A stretch of 64,000 bases of DNA, taken from NCBI GenBank assembly GCA_030524225.1, contig JAUNGV010000004.1, positions 16,796 to 80,795 on the forward strand, written 5' to 3'. Shown here piece after piece: positions 1-8,870 of this stretch. Source of the DNA: Eubacteriales bacterium. GTDB lineage: Bacteria; Bacillota; Clostridia; Lachnospirales; Lachnospiraceae. The first letter of the stretch is position 1, and every line of letters begins with the position of its first letter. A model generated the notes under the pieces. The model saw only the letters and a program-made list of their open reading frames with translations. It ran no database searches and was not told the origin of the DNA. The translations under genes and the position numbers were made by a program.

Positions 1-58
1 AGGCAGACCGGACAGGAAGAGACAGTTGAACAGACGGGAGAAGAGCAGGAGGATAGAT

Positions 59-1297
59 ATGAAATATACAGCGGGCAGTCAGAAAAGAAAGAAGAAGGCA
101 GTGCTGATTCTGGCGGTGATTCTGGCGCTTGCACTGGCGGCGTGCGGATACCCGGCTGATGGAGGCGTGAAGGAGGACACGGAGACGGGGTTATCTGCCG
201 AAGCCGCCGCAGAAGCTGCCGCCGGATCCGCTTCGCAGGACGGTGACGGAGTAGAGGATGCGGCAGCAGTACCTGCCGCCGCCGCACAGGAGGGTACGGG
301 AACAGGGAGCGCCGCGTCAGTACCGTCACAGGGCAGCACGGATACAGAGGGATCCTCGTCAGCATCGTCACAGGGCGGCGCGGATACAGAGAGCACCGCG
401 AAAGCCCTGTCACAAAACGGCATGGAAACGAATATGACTGCTGCACAAGACAGTGCGGAGGAAGCGACCGCCTCATCTGCGACGCAGAGCGGAGCGGGTA
501 CAGAGTATTCCTCTGCAGCAGGCACCGTGGCAGTCCCGGAGGATGTCTCGGGCAACTCTATCGCATTCCGGATGGAGGAAGTGCCGGAGGGATCGGATGA
601 GGTGGTGTACAGAGAAGGTTATCCGCAGACGGTGGCGGATGCGGTGGCACAGCTGCAGGAGCTGGCGGCCTACTGGGAGCAGGGGGATATGGCGGCCGTG
701 GAGGAACTGATCCGTTCCGAACGGTTCCGTTACATGTCACAGTTGCTGCAGGAGGCGAAGGGCTTCTATTACTACGGAGAAAAGGGCGTGGATACGCTGC
801 CGGACGGAAAGGGAATCGCGGTCTATGCGGGAGATCAGTATTACTACGGAACGTGGAGAGCGGGCCGCCGGGACGGCGAAGGCACATGGATCCGAATCTT
901 TGATGAAGACGGCTCATATTCCAGGGAGAACGAGGGGCTTCTCTATCACAGTTATACCGGAGAGTGGGCGGACGGTTATCCGAACGGAGAGGGACAGGAG
1001 CACATGGATTACGATCAGGAATACATGACGCGCCGGGTGACGACGAATGTCATCGGAACATACCGGGACGGATATTATGACGGAAAGGAGTATCTGACGA
1101 CGCTGGATAAGAACGGGAACACACAGGAGTGGACGGGAACGGCGCAGCGGGGCGTGTGGCAGGTGCTGGGAAGCGGAAGCACGAAGTCGGGAATCAGGGA
1201 GGTTGCCGTCTGCGAGGACAGAGCGGTTTCCGGCAGCTATATCTGGATGAAAGAAGAGGACAACAGCGGACAGGGAATTGAGGAGCTGAGCAGATAG
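59..1297 (+). CDS. MORN-repeat lipoprotein
   Basis: Secreted lipoprotein of unknown role, 412 residues from this start. The ATG at 59 is chosen because AGGAGG lies six bases upstream; an in-frame start at 26 has no such site. The N-terminus is basic, then hydrophobic, and ends in the lipobox LAAC (Cys29), so it should be lipid-anchored outside the membrane. Residues 30-165 are low-complexity Ala/Ser/Gly/Thr/Gln. The C-terminal half carries MORN-like units (YYYGTWRAGRRDGEGTW near residue 260, YTGEWADGYPNGEG near 300, IGTYRDGYYDGKEYL near 333), which in known proteins mediate membrane or protein contacts. It converges with the response regulator gene at 1330. Substrate or partner cannot be told from the sequence. 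Confidence 0.85.
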   Translation: MKYTAGSQKRKKKAVLILAVILALALAACGYPADGGVKEDTETGLSAEAAAEAAAGSASQDGDGVEDAAAVPAAAAQEGTGTGSAASVPSQGSTDTEGSSSASSQGGADTESTAKALSQNGMETNMTAAQDSAEEATASSATQSGAGTEYSSAAGTVAVPEDVSGNSIAFRMEEVPEGSDEVVYREGYPQTVADAVAQLQELAAYWEQGDMAAVEELIRSERFRYMSQLLQEAKGFYYYGEKGVDTLPDGKGIAVYAGDQYYYGTWRAGRRDGEGTWIRIFDEDGSYSRENEGLLYHSYTGEWADGYPNGEGQEHMDYDQEYMTRRVTTNVIGTYRDGYYDGKEYLTTLDKNGNTQEWTGTAQRGVWQVLGSGSTKSGIREVAVCEDRAVSGSYIWMKEEDNSGQGIEELSR

Positions 1298-1329
1298 AGC
1301 AGAAATAAAAATGGGAGCTGCGGGCAGCA

Positions 1330-2073
1330 TTACATCTCCGGCTCCCGCAGCAGGCGATACCCCAGTCCGCGCATTGTGACGAGATAGCGGGGATGGGAGG
1401 GATCGGGTTCAATCTTTTCACGCAGATGGCGCATATGAACCATCAGGGTGTTTTCGTAGCCGAAATTCGCACCCTCCCAGGCAGCCTTGCAGAGCGCGTC
1501 GACGGTGACAATGCGGTTGCGGTTCTCGTTCAGCGTTTTGAGAAGCGTATATTCTTTGGCAGTCAGCCGCTTGTCATCTCCGTTGCCGTGCACGAGCCCG
1601 GTCTCCATATCGATCCAGACGGAACCGAGCTGAATACGCTGCTCTCTCACATTGTCCTGCAGATGATAGACGCGGCGCAGGACGGCGTGCAGGCGCAGCA
1701 GGAGTTCCTGCGGCAGGAAAGGCTTGGTGATGTAGTCGTCTGCCCCAATTCCGAGGCCTTTCAGGCGTGCAGAGTCCTCGTCCCAGGCGGAGAGAAAGAG
1801 CGCAGGGACATCAGAAAAGGTACGCAGCTGCTGCAGGAGAGAGAAACCGTCGATATCAGGCAGTATGACGTCAAGAATCAGAATGTGCGGCGGGGTGGTG
1901 CGGGCGATCATAAGAGCGTCCGCCGCGCTCTGGGCGGTGAGCAGATCCGTAAAACCGTCCTGTTCCAGAAAGGTTCGGAGCATTGTCAGCAGGGCAGGAT
2001 CGTCGTCCACCAGCAGAATCCTGGCATCGTGCAGATCCCGCAGCGGCGCGGGCATGACAGAAGAGTTGTTCAA
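1330..2073 (-). CDS. OmpR/PhoB-family response regulator, orphan
   Basis: DNA-binding two-component response regulator, 247 residues. The receiver domain (about 17-130) has the acidic pocket LVDDD, the phosphoacceptor Asp68 in LILDVILPD and the conserved Lys117 in ITKPF. The winged-helix output domain (about 145-243) ends in the usual VTMRGLGYRL. The start is a TTG at 2073: GGGAGG lies eight bases upstream of it, while the in-frame ATG at 2055 has no ribosome binding site. No histidine kinase lies next to it; the gene downstream on this strand would be where the opposite-strand lipoprotein sits. Its signal and targets are unknown. The divergently oriented M13 peptidase genes are possible targets by position only. 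Confidence 0.93.
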   Translation of the reverse strand: MNNSSVMPAPLRDLHDARILLVDDDPALLTMLRTFLEQDGFTDLLTAQSAADALMIARTTPPHILILDVILPDIDGFSLLQQLRTFSDVPALFLSAWDEDSARLKGLGIGADDYITKPFLPQELLLRLHAVLRRVYHLQDNVREQRIQLGSVWIDMETGLVHGNGDDKRLTAKEYTLLKTLNENRNRIVTVDALCKAAWEGANFGYENTLMVHMRHLREKIEPDPSHPRYLVTMRGLGYRLLREPEM

Positions 2074-2107
2074 GAAATCATCCTCCCTAGTTTGAGGTGT
2101 TTGTATC

Positions 2108-2138
2108 AGAAGGGCTTTTGGCCCTTCTTTCTATTATA
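2108..2138 (-). promoter_or_regulatory. Likely promoter and 5' hairpin of the response regulator gene
   Basis: On the minus strand a TATAAT occupies 2133-2138 with no good -35 match. Just downstream, an 8-bp hairpin (arms 2108-2115 and 2121-2128, AGAAGGGC with a 5-base loop) would lie at the very 5' end of the transcript. The rest of the 2074-2434 gap holds a repeated CTTAAAC near 2169-2193 (two copies about 17 bases apart), a candidate regulator site, and nothing else recognisable. Confidence 0.4.
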
Positions 2139-2297
2139 AGTCCTTTTTTCCACCGCGTCATAAACTGATCTTAAACGTAAGGTAAACTTAAACAAACCTT
2201 CATAATAATCAGAAAAAAGAAGAAAAATATCGTAATTAAAGTAGAGATCGAACTGATTGACCAGAGATTTGTTGTGGTTTTGTTGTTCTTTTTTCCG

Positions 2298-2303
2298 TAT
2301 AAT
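2298..2303 (+). promoter_or_regulatory. Candidate -10 box for the M13 peptidase pair
   Basis: A TATAAT is followed by about 130 bases of leader before the first peptidase gene. No convincing -35 hexamer stands at the right distance, so activation by a regulator would fit. This is weak evidence on its own. Confidence 0.35.
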
Positions 2304-2434
2304 GTAGTCATTACAGTCTGAATGTTCGCTCTTCTTGACGGGGATTCGATGAGGGCAGACATCAATCTGGAATCCGGGCAATCCTGTCGCAGGGGAGAGC
2401 CGGAACGAATCTTTCATGGAAAAGGGGGAGTATA

Positions 2435-4531
2435 TTGGGAAGAAGGAACGCAGGGTGGAAACAGATCGGCAGGTCTCTCCTTCCGGTGCTGCTGTCTGCG
2501 ATAATTGCGGTGAGCGGCGTATTGCCGGTGCAGGCGAAGGGAAAAGAGGACTGGCTTGCCTCTGATACGATCGGGACGGTGACAAAAGAGACGGAGGTTT
2601 CGCTCAGAGATGATTTTGCAGCGGCAACGACGAAGGAGTGGCGCGCGTCGGCGCAGATCCCGGAAGGATACCGGTCAAACAGCAGCTTTACAGAGCGGGA
2701 AATCGAGGTGGACGCCCAGAAACGGAGCTTTCTGACGGATTCTTCCCTGACAGGACACGACGCAGAGCTGGTGCAGAATTTCTACAGTCTCCTGACGGAC
2801 TGGGAGACGAGAGACGCGCTCGGTGTATCGCCGGTCATGGAAGAGGCGGGGCGTCTCCTGCAGATCCGGACCATCGAAGAGATGACGGAGTATCTGAAGA
2901 GCTCGTATCCGGATAAGGCGTCGCTGACGTCCGATTTCTGGGAGCAGAAAGGAATGAAGGGCAGCGGGCTCTTCGGGCTGTCCGTCAGCAGGGCGATTGA
3001 TTTTCCGGATTACTATACGGTGCATATCGAAGCGACGGACCTGAGCATGGAGGACACTGCGGAGTATACGCAGACGACGCAGGCCGGACAGATCAAAAAG
3101 GAGCAGTGGCAGCAGAAGGGGCAGTATATGCTGGAGCGGATCGGCTGCAGCGAAGAGCAGGCCCGGGCTATTCTGGAGGAAGCCTTTGCGTTCGAGACAA
3201 AGGCGGCGCAGTATATGCTGCCGAAATCGGCGGAGTACGGGGACGATTATTATCGGATCATCAACAACGGATGCGACAGAGAGGGGCTGGAGGAGATTTC
3301 CGGGGCTTTTCCTCTGACAGAGATTCTTGACGCCATCGGCATGGGAGAGTCGGACAGCTACCTCCTGATGGAACCGGAGTGGCTTGCCGGAATGCAGTCT
3401 CTCTATACGCAGGAGAATCTGGAGGGAATCAGGGATTATCTGCTGGTGAATTACCTGATTTCATGGATGCCGTATCTGGACCGCGGCGCGTATGAGAAGG
3501 AGCTGGAAGTCCGTCAGCTCGCAGGAGAGGCCATCTCCCGGGATGACGGACTCAATGCGTATCAGACGGTCAAAAAGACGCTGGCGGGGCCAATGCAGAA
3601 CCTGTATGTGCAGAAGTATGGGTCGGAACAGATGAGGCGGGAGGTTACGGAAATCATCGGAGAGGTCATATCCTATTACCGGCAGATGCTGTCGCAGGAA
3701 ACCTGGCTCTCGGAGGAGACGAGAGCGCTGGCGATCGAGAAGCTCGATCATCTCGGCGTATTTGTGGGATATGCGGATGAACTGACGGATTATTCCGATC
3801 TGACGATCCGAAGCGCGGCCCAGGGCGGCACGCTGGCGGAGGCGGTTTTGGCAATTAACCGCGGCACATTGGCGAAAGAGAGGGAGAATATCAATCAGAA
3901 GGAGGAAGAGGCTCTCTTTCCGGGGGAGGTCACGGTGGTCAATGCGTACTATGATCCGCAGGCCAATACGATTTTCCTTCCAATCGGGATTCTGGGCGGA
4001 GCTTTTTACAATGAGTCCATGAGCCGGGAGCAGAAGCTGGGGGCGATCGGCGCGGTGATCGGTCATGAAATCACGCATGCCTTTGATTCCCTCGGCGCGC
4101 AGTTCGACAAGGACGGCGCGCTGGCCAGCTGGTGGAGCGAGGAGGATTATGCGGCGTTCTCCGCGAGGGTAGCCAAGGTGGCGGAGTACTACAGCTCCAT
4201 CATTCCCATAGAGGGGCAGGGGTATTACAACGGCGAACAGGTGCAGGCGGAGGCCACGGCGGATCTGGGCGGGCTCAAGTGCATGCTGGCCATTGCGGCG
4301 CAGGAGCCGGACTTTAACTATGACGAGTTCTTCCGCTCCTACGCGAATATGTGGAAATCGGCGTCTTCGGAGGCGAGGGAGATCATATTGATGCACGCGG
4401 ATACGCATCCGTTGGACTATCTGCGCATCAACGTAGGGGTGCAGCAGTTTCAGGAATTTTATGATACGTACGATATCCAGCAGGGGGACGGGATGTATCT
4501 TGCACCCGGGGAGCGGCTGGAGGTGTGGTAA
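2435..4531 (+). CDS. Secreted M13 (neprilysin/PepO-type) zinc metallopeptidase
   Basis: Exported zinc endopeptidase of family M13, 698 residues, the usual family length. A TTG start at 2435 follows GGGGGAG by four bases and aligns with the start of the paralogue next door. A signal peptide ends near VLPVQA. Zinc ligands are visible: HEITH at residues 544-548 and EATAD (Glu606, Asp610) for the third ligand. The substrate-binding NAYY motif is intact (VVNAYYDP), and the C-terminus ends in the family-like ERLEVW. In M13 enzymes this architecture cleaves oligopeptides outside the membrane. It is followed after 55 bases by a close paralogue, so this is a tandem duplication probably transcribed together. 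Confidence 0.92.
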   Translation: MGRRNAGWKQIGRSLLPVLLSAIIAVSGVLPVQAKGKEDWLASDTIGTVTKETEVSLRDDFAAATTKEWRASAQIPEGYRSNSSFTEREIEVDAQKRSFLTDSSLTGHDAELVQNFYSLLTDWETRDALGVSPVMEEAGRLLQIRTIEEMTEYLKSSYPDKASLTSDFWEQKGMKGSGLFGLSVSRAIDFPDYYTVHIEATDLSMEDTAEYTQTTQAGQIKKEQWQQKGQYMLERIGCSEEQARAILEEAFAFETKAAQYMLPKSAEYGDDYYRIINNGCDREGLEEISGAFPLTEILDAIGMGESDSYLLMEPEWLAGMQSLYTQENLEGIRDYLLVNYLISWMPYLDRGAYEKELEVRQLAGEAISRDDGLNAYQTVKKTLAGPMQNLYVQKYGSEQMRREVTEIIGEVISYYRQMLSQETWLSEETRALAIEKLDHLGVFVGYADELTDYSDLTIRSAAQGGTLAEAVLAINRGTLAKERENINQKEEEALFPGEVTVVNAYYDPQANTIFLPIGILGGAFYNESMSREQKLGAIGAVIGHEITHAFDSLGAQFDKDGALASWWSEEDYAAFSARVAKVAEYYSSIIPIEGQGYYNGEQVQAEATADLGGLKCMLAIAAQEPDFNYDEFFRSYANMWKSASSEAREIILMHADTHPLDYLRINVGVQQFQEFYDTYDIQQGDGMYLAPGERLEVW

Positions 4532-4540
4532 CAGGCCTGC

Positions 4541-4586
4541 GGAAACGGCCTGCGCGGAGATTTGTGACGCTCCGGAATGGAGGAAC
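4541..4586 (+). promoter_or_regulatory. Degenerate copy of the GGAGCG/CGCTCC leader element
   Basis: The gap between the two peptidase genes ends in CGCTCCGGAATGGAGG, the same 3' module (CTCC that can pair with the GGAG of the ribosome binding site) seen in the complete leaders at 8871, 21157, 36994, 50026 and 53926. It is preceded by AGATTTGTG, the 5' arm of the loop hairpin in the copy at 8910, but the loop and 3' arm are missing. It looks like an internally deleted copy. A small hairpin (CAGGCC/GGCCTG, 4532-4552) overlaps its 5' side. Confidence 0.5.
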
Positions 4587-6641
4587 ATGAGAGGATCGAA
4601 AAAGTACGGACAGAGAGTGCTGAAAACAGTTTTCCCGGTATTGCTGACTGCTGTTCTGGCGGTCGGCAATACGTTGCCGGTACAGGCGAAGAGCAGAGCG
4701 GACTGGCTTAATTCTGATATTATCGGGACGGTGACGGAGGAGACCCAGGTCTCTCTTCAGGATGATTTTGCGGCGGCGGCAGTGAAAGAGTGGCGCGCAT
4801 CGGCGCAGATTTCGGGGAGCAGCCAGCAGGCCAGCAGCTTTACCGAGAGGGCGGAGGAGCTGGACGAGCAGAAACGGAGCTTTATGACGGACACGTCTCT
4901 GACGGGACATGACGCGGAACTGGTGCAGAATGTCTACAGCCTGTTCATGGACTGGGAGACGAGGGATGCGCTGGGCGTAACGCCGCTCATGGAAGATCTG
5001 GGAAAGCTGCAGCGGGTGCAGACGATCGACGAGATGACGGCGTACCTGATCGGAGAGAAAACATCGGGCGAGAACTGGCTGAAGGGACAGACAGGTTCCA
5101 TGGTGGCGTTTGATTTCCCGAAATACTATACGGTGGGAGTGTTGCCGATGACGCTGAGTCTGGGAGATTCTGCGGAGTATACGGAGAGGACGCGTCTCGG
5201 AGAGATCACCTACCGGCGGCAGGAGCAGAGAGCGCTGTATATACTGGGGCGCGTCGGTTACAGTGAGGAGCAGGCGCAGGAGATGACCGATCACTTCTTC
5301 TCCTTTGAAACCAAGCTGGCGCAGTTTATCCGTCCGACGGCGGATTCCTATGCGGAGGATTATTACAGCAGCATCAACAATGGGTATGACAGAGAGGGGC
5401 TGGCGGCGCTGGCGGGGGACTTCCCGCTGCTGGAAATGTTGGACGCCGTCGGTCTGGGAGATTCTGCGAGTTATCTTGTGACCGAGCCGGAGTGGGTTGC
5501 CGCGATGCAGACGCTCTATACCCAGGAGAATCTGGAGGAAATCCGGGATTATCTGATTGTGAGGGATCTGAGCGGCGCGCTGCTCTATCTGGATCACGAT
5601 GCGTTCCGAAAGGTGCTGGAAATTACCGAAACACCGGCGGAAAGCATGGGAGAGACGGAAATTGCTTATCAGCTCACCAGCATGATGATGACAGGGCCGA
5701 TGCAGAATCTGTATGTGCAGAAATACGGCTCCGAGGAGACGAAGCGGGAAGTGGAGGAGCTGATCGATGAGGTTTTGGCCTATTACCGCCAGATGCTCAT
5801 GGAGGAGACGTGGCTCTCGGAGGAGACGAGGAATGTGGCGATCGGGAAGCTCGATAATATGAGCGTCTATGTGGGATATTCCGATGAGATGGACGATTAT
5901 TCTGATCTGACGATCCGGGGTGCACAGCAGGGCGGAACGATTCAGGAGGCGCGCACTGCGATGGCGAAGTTTGCGGCTGCGCAGGATGCGGCCAAAGTCA
6001 ATACCATGGTGGAACCGGAGGATAACATATTTACGGATGTCACGTCGGTCAATGCGGGTTATTATCCGCAGGACAATTCGATTCAGATACCGTTGGGCAT
6101 TCTGGGTGGTGATTTCTACAATCCGTCGATGAGCCGGGAGCAGAAGCTGGGCGCGATCGGCGCAGCCATCGGCCATGAGATCACGCACGCCTTTGATACC
6201 ACCGGATCGCAGTTCGACAAGGACGGCGTACTGAACAACTGGTGGACGGAGGAGGATTATGCGGCCTTCTCCGAGAGAGTGAAAAAGGTGGAGGATTACT
6301 ACAGCTCTATCATACCGATGGAGGGAGCGGGCTATTACAACGGCGCACAGGTGCAGGACGAAGCCACGGCAGATCTGGGCGGCCTCAAGTGTATGCTGGC
6401 GATCGCGGCGCAGGATCCGGATTTTAATTACGATGAGTTCTTCCGTTCATACGCCAATATGTGGAAATGCGTCAACACAGAGGAGGCGGAGATCAGGATG
6501 GTACAGACGGACGTGCATCCGCTGGGCTATCTGCGCATTAACGTGGGACTGCAGCAGTTCCAGGAATTCTACGACACGTACGATATCCAGCCCGGCGACG
6601 GGATGTACCTTGCGCCGGAGGAGAGGCTGGAGGTGTGGTAG
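4587..6641 (+). CDS. Secreted M13 zinc metallopeptidase, second paralogue
   Basis: Second M13 peptidase of the tandem pair, 684 residues. ATG at 4587 has GGAGG three bases upstream; earlier in-frame codons overlap the previous gene. A signal peptide ends near NTLPVQA. Zinc motif HEITH lies at 530-534 and EATAD at 592-596. It differs from the first copy where the NAYY motif should be: it reads VNAGYYPQ, a change in a segment that contacts the substrate backbone in characterised M13 enzymes, so specificity may have shifted. The last 150 residues are almost identical between the copies while the N-terminal half has diverged. Confidence 0.92.
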   Translation: MRGSKKYGQRVLKTVFPVLLTAVLAVGNTLPVQAKSRADWLNSDIIGTVTEETQVSLQDDFAAAAVKEWRASAQISGSSQQASSFTERAEELDEQKRSFMTDTSLTGHDAELVQNVYSLFMDWETRDALGVTPLMEDLGKLQRVQTIDEMTAYLIGEKTSGENWLKGQTGSMVAFDFPKYYTVGVLPMTLSLGDSAEYTERTRLGEITYRRQEQRALYILGRVGYSEEQAQEMTDHFFSFETKLAQFIRPTADSYAEDYYSSINNGYDREGLAALAGDFPLLEMLDAVGLGDSASYLVTEPEWVAAMQTLYTQENLEEIRDYLIVRDLSGALLYLDHDAFRKVLEITETPAESMGETEIAYQLTSMMMTGPMQNLYVQKYGSEETKREVEELIDEVLAYYRQMLMEETWLSEETRNVAIGKLDNMSVYVGYSDEMDDYSDLTIRGAQQGGTIQEARTAMAKFAAAQDAAKVNTMVEPEDNIFTDVTSVNAGYYPQDNSIQIPLGILGGDFYNPSMSREQKLGAIGAAIGHEITHAFDTTGSQFDKDGVLNNWWTEEDYAAFSERVKKVEDYYSSIIPMEGAGYYNGAQVQDEATADLGGLKCMLAIAAQDPDFNYDEFFRSYANMWKCVNTEEAEIRMVQTDVHPLGYLRINVGLQQFQEFYDTYDIQPGDGMYLAPEERLEVW

Positions 6642-6805
6642 ATCGTAAGCGGTTCGCCATGTTCATCGGCCACGGAGGACAGGGGCAGCTGCAAAACAGC
6701 CGCAGCGGCGAATCGGTGACGGTGATGGAGCGGCTGCCGGTTTGCTGTTACAGATAAGCTGTGATATGGGAAAATAGGAATGGCGTAAAGTAGAACAATA
6801 AGAAA

Positions 6806-6854
6806 GAGAGCGTTTCCGGCGGTCGGATAAGGACTACGGAAACGTTCTCTTTTT
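6806..6854 (+). terminator. Rho-independent terminator after the peptidase pair
   Basis: A 13-bp stem (GAGAGCGTTTCCG with CGGAAACGTTCTC, one G-T pair) is followed by a run of five T. It ends the peptidase operon and insulates the AT-rich promoter region of the next gene. The stretch 6642-6805 shows nothing else recognisable. Confidence 0.8.
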
Positions 6855-6855
6855 G

Positions 6856-6912
6856 TAACATAACCGATCGACTAATAATGTTATTAATGTTATAATAAAG
6901 AAAATAATGTTA
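6856..6912 (+). promoter_or_regulatory. Promoter/operator of the AbiE-like pair
   Basis: Three direct copies of TAATGTTA lie at 6876-6883, 6885-6892 and 6905-6912, and an inverted relative (TAACATAA) at 6856-6863. A -10-like TATAAT overlaps the second copy at 6891-6896. AbiEi-type antitoxins are known to repress their own promoter by binding repeats upstream, so these repeats are the likely operator of the downstream winged-helix gene. Confidence 0.5.
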
Positions 6913-6925
6913 CAAAGGAGATGGA

Positions 6926-7885
6926 ATGAAGCAAATGCTGAAAGAGTATCTGGGGCTTGATTTTGAGGTCCAGGCTATAACGAATAAACCATCTATGCCG
7001 ATGTATCTTTCTGCAAGAGACATGGAACTTTTGAGCTACGAAAAGATACGGTTTGTCCTGGTGTATATTTCTGCGTCGGATCGTTTTAGCGTAGCAGCAC
7101 TTAAAAAGCATCTCGAGAAATATGAGGAGAGTTTTTCCTGTCATGTTGCGTTTGCGTTTGATGCCATTACACAGCAGCAATACACAGCACTTCTGAAGGC
7201 ACAAATTCCATTTGTGGCATTGCCTTTGCAGATTTATCTGCCATTTTTGGGAATTATGCTGCGAGACTCTTTTATAAAAACAAAGAAAGTTCAAACAGAA
7301 GCAATGATGCCGGCCACGCAGCAGCTGTTCCTCTATATGCTCTATCGGGAATCCGGGAATCCTGTTTCTAAAACTGTGGCGGCAGAAGCACTGGGCCTGA
7401 CAAAGACGTCGATCACACGTGCTTCCGATCAACTACGGGCGATGAAACTAATCACGGAGGAAAGAGCAGGAACCGCGCTTTATATGAATCGTACAGCATC
7501 CGGACGAGAGTATTATGAGATGGCCAAACCGTATTTGATTAATCCTGTAAAGAGAAAAATGATGATTCGTGAGCAAGAACTCCCGGCCGGATGTTTATTG
7601 GCAGGAGAGACAGCACTCAGCCAGTCTACAATGCTGAATCCGCCGCGGATAGTGACGAAGGCTATTTACAAAGGAAATCCTGCAGTGAAAATGCTTCATC
7701 CTACCGATGAGCGCTGGGATCAGGAGCCGGTGATTAACCTGGAATTGTGGAAATATGATCCGAAACGGTTTTCCAGAGATAAGAACATGGTGGATCCGAT
7801 CTCTTTAATTTGCTCGTTGGCAGATATTGATGATGAACGTGTTGAAATGTGTATGGAAGAACGACTGGAGAAAATGCAATGGTAG
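6926..7885 (+). CDS. Winged-helix regulator, putative AbiEi-like antitoxin
   Basis: 319-residue protein with a MarR/winged-helix DNA-binding segment near residues 140-200 (alanine-rich helix, then TKTSITRASDQLRAMKLI, then a wing). The flanking N- and C-terminal parts are not recognised. ATG at 6926 has AAAGGAG five bases upstream. It overlaps the start of a nucleotidyltransferase gene by seven bases, the arrangement of type IV toxin-antitoxin pairs in which the first gene encodes the repressor/antitoxin. The base composition is AT-richer than its neighbours, suggesting acquisition. The antitoxin label rests mainly on gene order and partner. Confidence 0.65.
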   Translation: MKQMLKEYLGLDFEVQAITNKPSMPMYLSARDMELLSYEKIRFVLVYISASDRFSVAALKKHLEKYEESFSCHVAFAFDAITQQQYTALLKAQIPFVALPLQIYLPFLGIMLRDSFIKTKKVQTEAMMPATQQLFLYMLYRESGNPVSKTVAAEALGLTKTSITRASDQLRAMKLITEERAGTALYMNRTASGREYYEMAKPYLINPVKRKMMIREQELPAGCLLAGETALSQSTMLNPPRIVTKAIYKGNPAVKMLHPTDERWDQEPVINLELWKYDPKRFSRDKNMVDPISLICSLADIDDERVEMCMEERLEKMQW

Positions 7886-8628
7886 CAGGAATAGAATCTT
7901 TTCGCGAAAAATTTTCGGAATTCGCAGATTGCTATACAGTGATTGGCGGTGCTGCGTGTGATATCCTCATGTCGGAGGAAGATCTGGACTTTCGGGCAAC
8001 TAAGGATATTGACATGATTCTGATTCTGGAGGATCAAAAGGAAGCATTTGCTACAGTATTTTGGGAATACATCCGTGAAGGCAACTATCTCTGCGGATGG
8101 AAAAATAACCCGGATACACATTTTTATCGTTTTACCGAGCCGCTTCCGGGGTATCCGGTGCAGATTGAACTGTTTTCGAGAAATCCAGGCTATCAGCTTA
8201 GCGTACCGGAAGGAATCATTCCGATTCATATAAGCGATGATGTTTCCAGTTTGTCAGCGATCCTTCTAAATGATGAATATTATGCTTTTATGCAGGACGG
8301 CCGACGGGTCATTGATGGAATTCCTGTTCTGGACGTCGAGCACTTGGTTTCATTTAAAATGTTTGCATGGCTGGATCTTACAAGGAAAAAGGCAAATGGC
8401 GAGCACGTAAACGAAAGGGATTTAAAGAAGCATAAAAATGATGTTTTTCGTCTGTTTAGAATCATGGATGTGAATCGCAGGATTATTGCCACAGGCGATG
8501 TACGCGAGAACATTATCAGGTTTCTTGATGAAATGCAAAATCAGGACATACGGACAGCACAGTTTGAAGTTCCCTATACGCAAGAAGAGGTGCTGGGATT
8601 TCTCCGGGATATTTATGGGGCATATTAA
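7879..8628 (+). CDS. Nucleotidyltransferase, AbiEii/AbiGii-like toxin
   Basis: 249-residue protein with the minimal nucleotidyltransferase signature: GG (residues 23-24, VIGGAACDIL), then TKDID (Asp43, Asp45), matching the GS/GG plus DxD metal-binding layout of AbiEii-type toxins. In that family the enzyme is thought to add nucleotides to tRNA and stop growth. The ATG at 7879 sits inside the last codons of the upstream gene, so translation is coupled. Other enzymes of the superfamily (aminoglycoside or kanamycin nucleotidyltransferase-like) remain possible. Confidence in the fold is higher than in the toxin role. Confidence 0.7.
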   Translation: MVAGIESFREKFSEFADCYTVIGGAACDILMSEEDLDFRATKDIDMILILEDQKEAFATVFWEYIREGNYLCGWKNNPDTHFYRFTEPLPGYPVQIELFSRNPGYQLSVPEGIIPIHISDDVSSLSAILLNDEYYAFMQDGRRVIDGIPVLDVEHLVSFKMFAWLDLTRKKANGEHVNERDLKKHKNDVFRLFRIMDVNRRIIATGDVRENIIRFLDEMQNQDIRTAQFEVPYTQEEVLGFLRDIYGAY

Positions 8629-8633
8629 TTTAG

Positions 8634-8660
8634 GGAAACGCTTAATTGTTCAGCGTTTCC
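8634..8660 (+). terminator. Hairpin after the AbiE-like pair
   Basis: A 9-bp perfect stem (GGAAACGCT/AGCGTTTCC) lies six bases after the stop codon. No T-run follows, so it may protect the mRNA end or be a weak terminator. Confidence 0.5.
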
Positions 8661-8757
8661 GTAGATTCTCACATTTTATGGGTGAGTTTTGAGGAGTCTT
8701 GCACAAAATCGGGTGCGCCCTCAGCTGAGAAGAAATGCCAGTGTATGGAACCTGAGC

Positions 8758-8788
8758 TTGACCTTGCGTCGTATCCATCCTGTATAAT
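8758..8788 (+). promoter_or_regulatory. Candidate promoter of the flavin reductase gene
   Basis: TTGACC at 8758-8763 and TATAAT at 8783-8788, with a long 19-base spacer. It would give a leader of more than 200 bases that contains the complete switch-like element at 8871-9006. Confidence 0.45.
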
Positions 8789-8870
8789 GAAATCGTAGCC
8801 GATGATAGAAAAAATGCGCGTGTGTCAGAGCGATGCTCCTGCCGCGCAGACTATTTCAGAAAGGAGCGAA

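Noticed and set aside
4428..6188. 586-residue open frame on the minus strand opposite the M13 peptidase
   Set aside because: Antisense shadow in GC-rich coding DNA; Arg/His/Leu-rich, no domain, no ribosome binding site, and a similar shadow lies opposite the first peptidase. Likewise 17597-19237 and 22155-23216.
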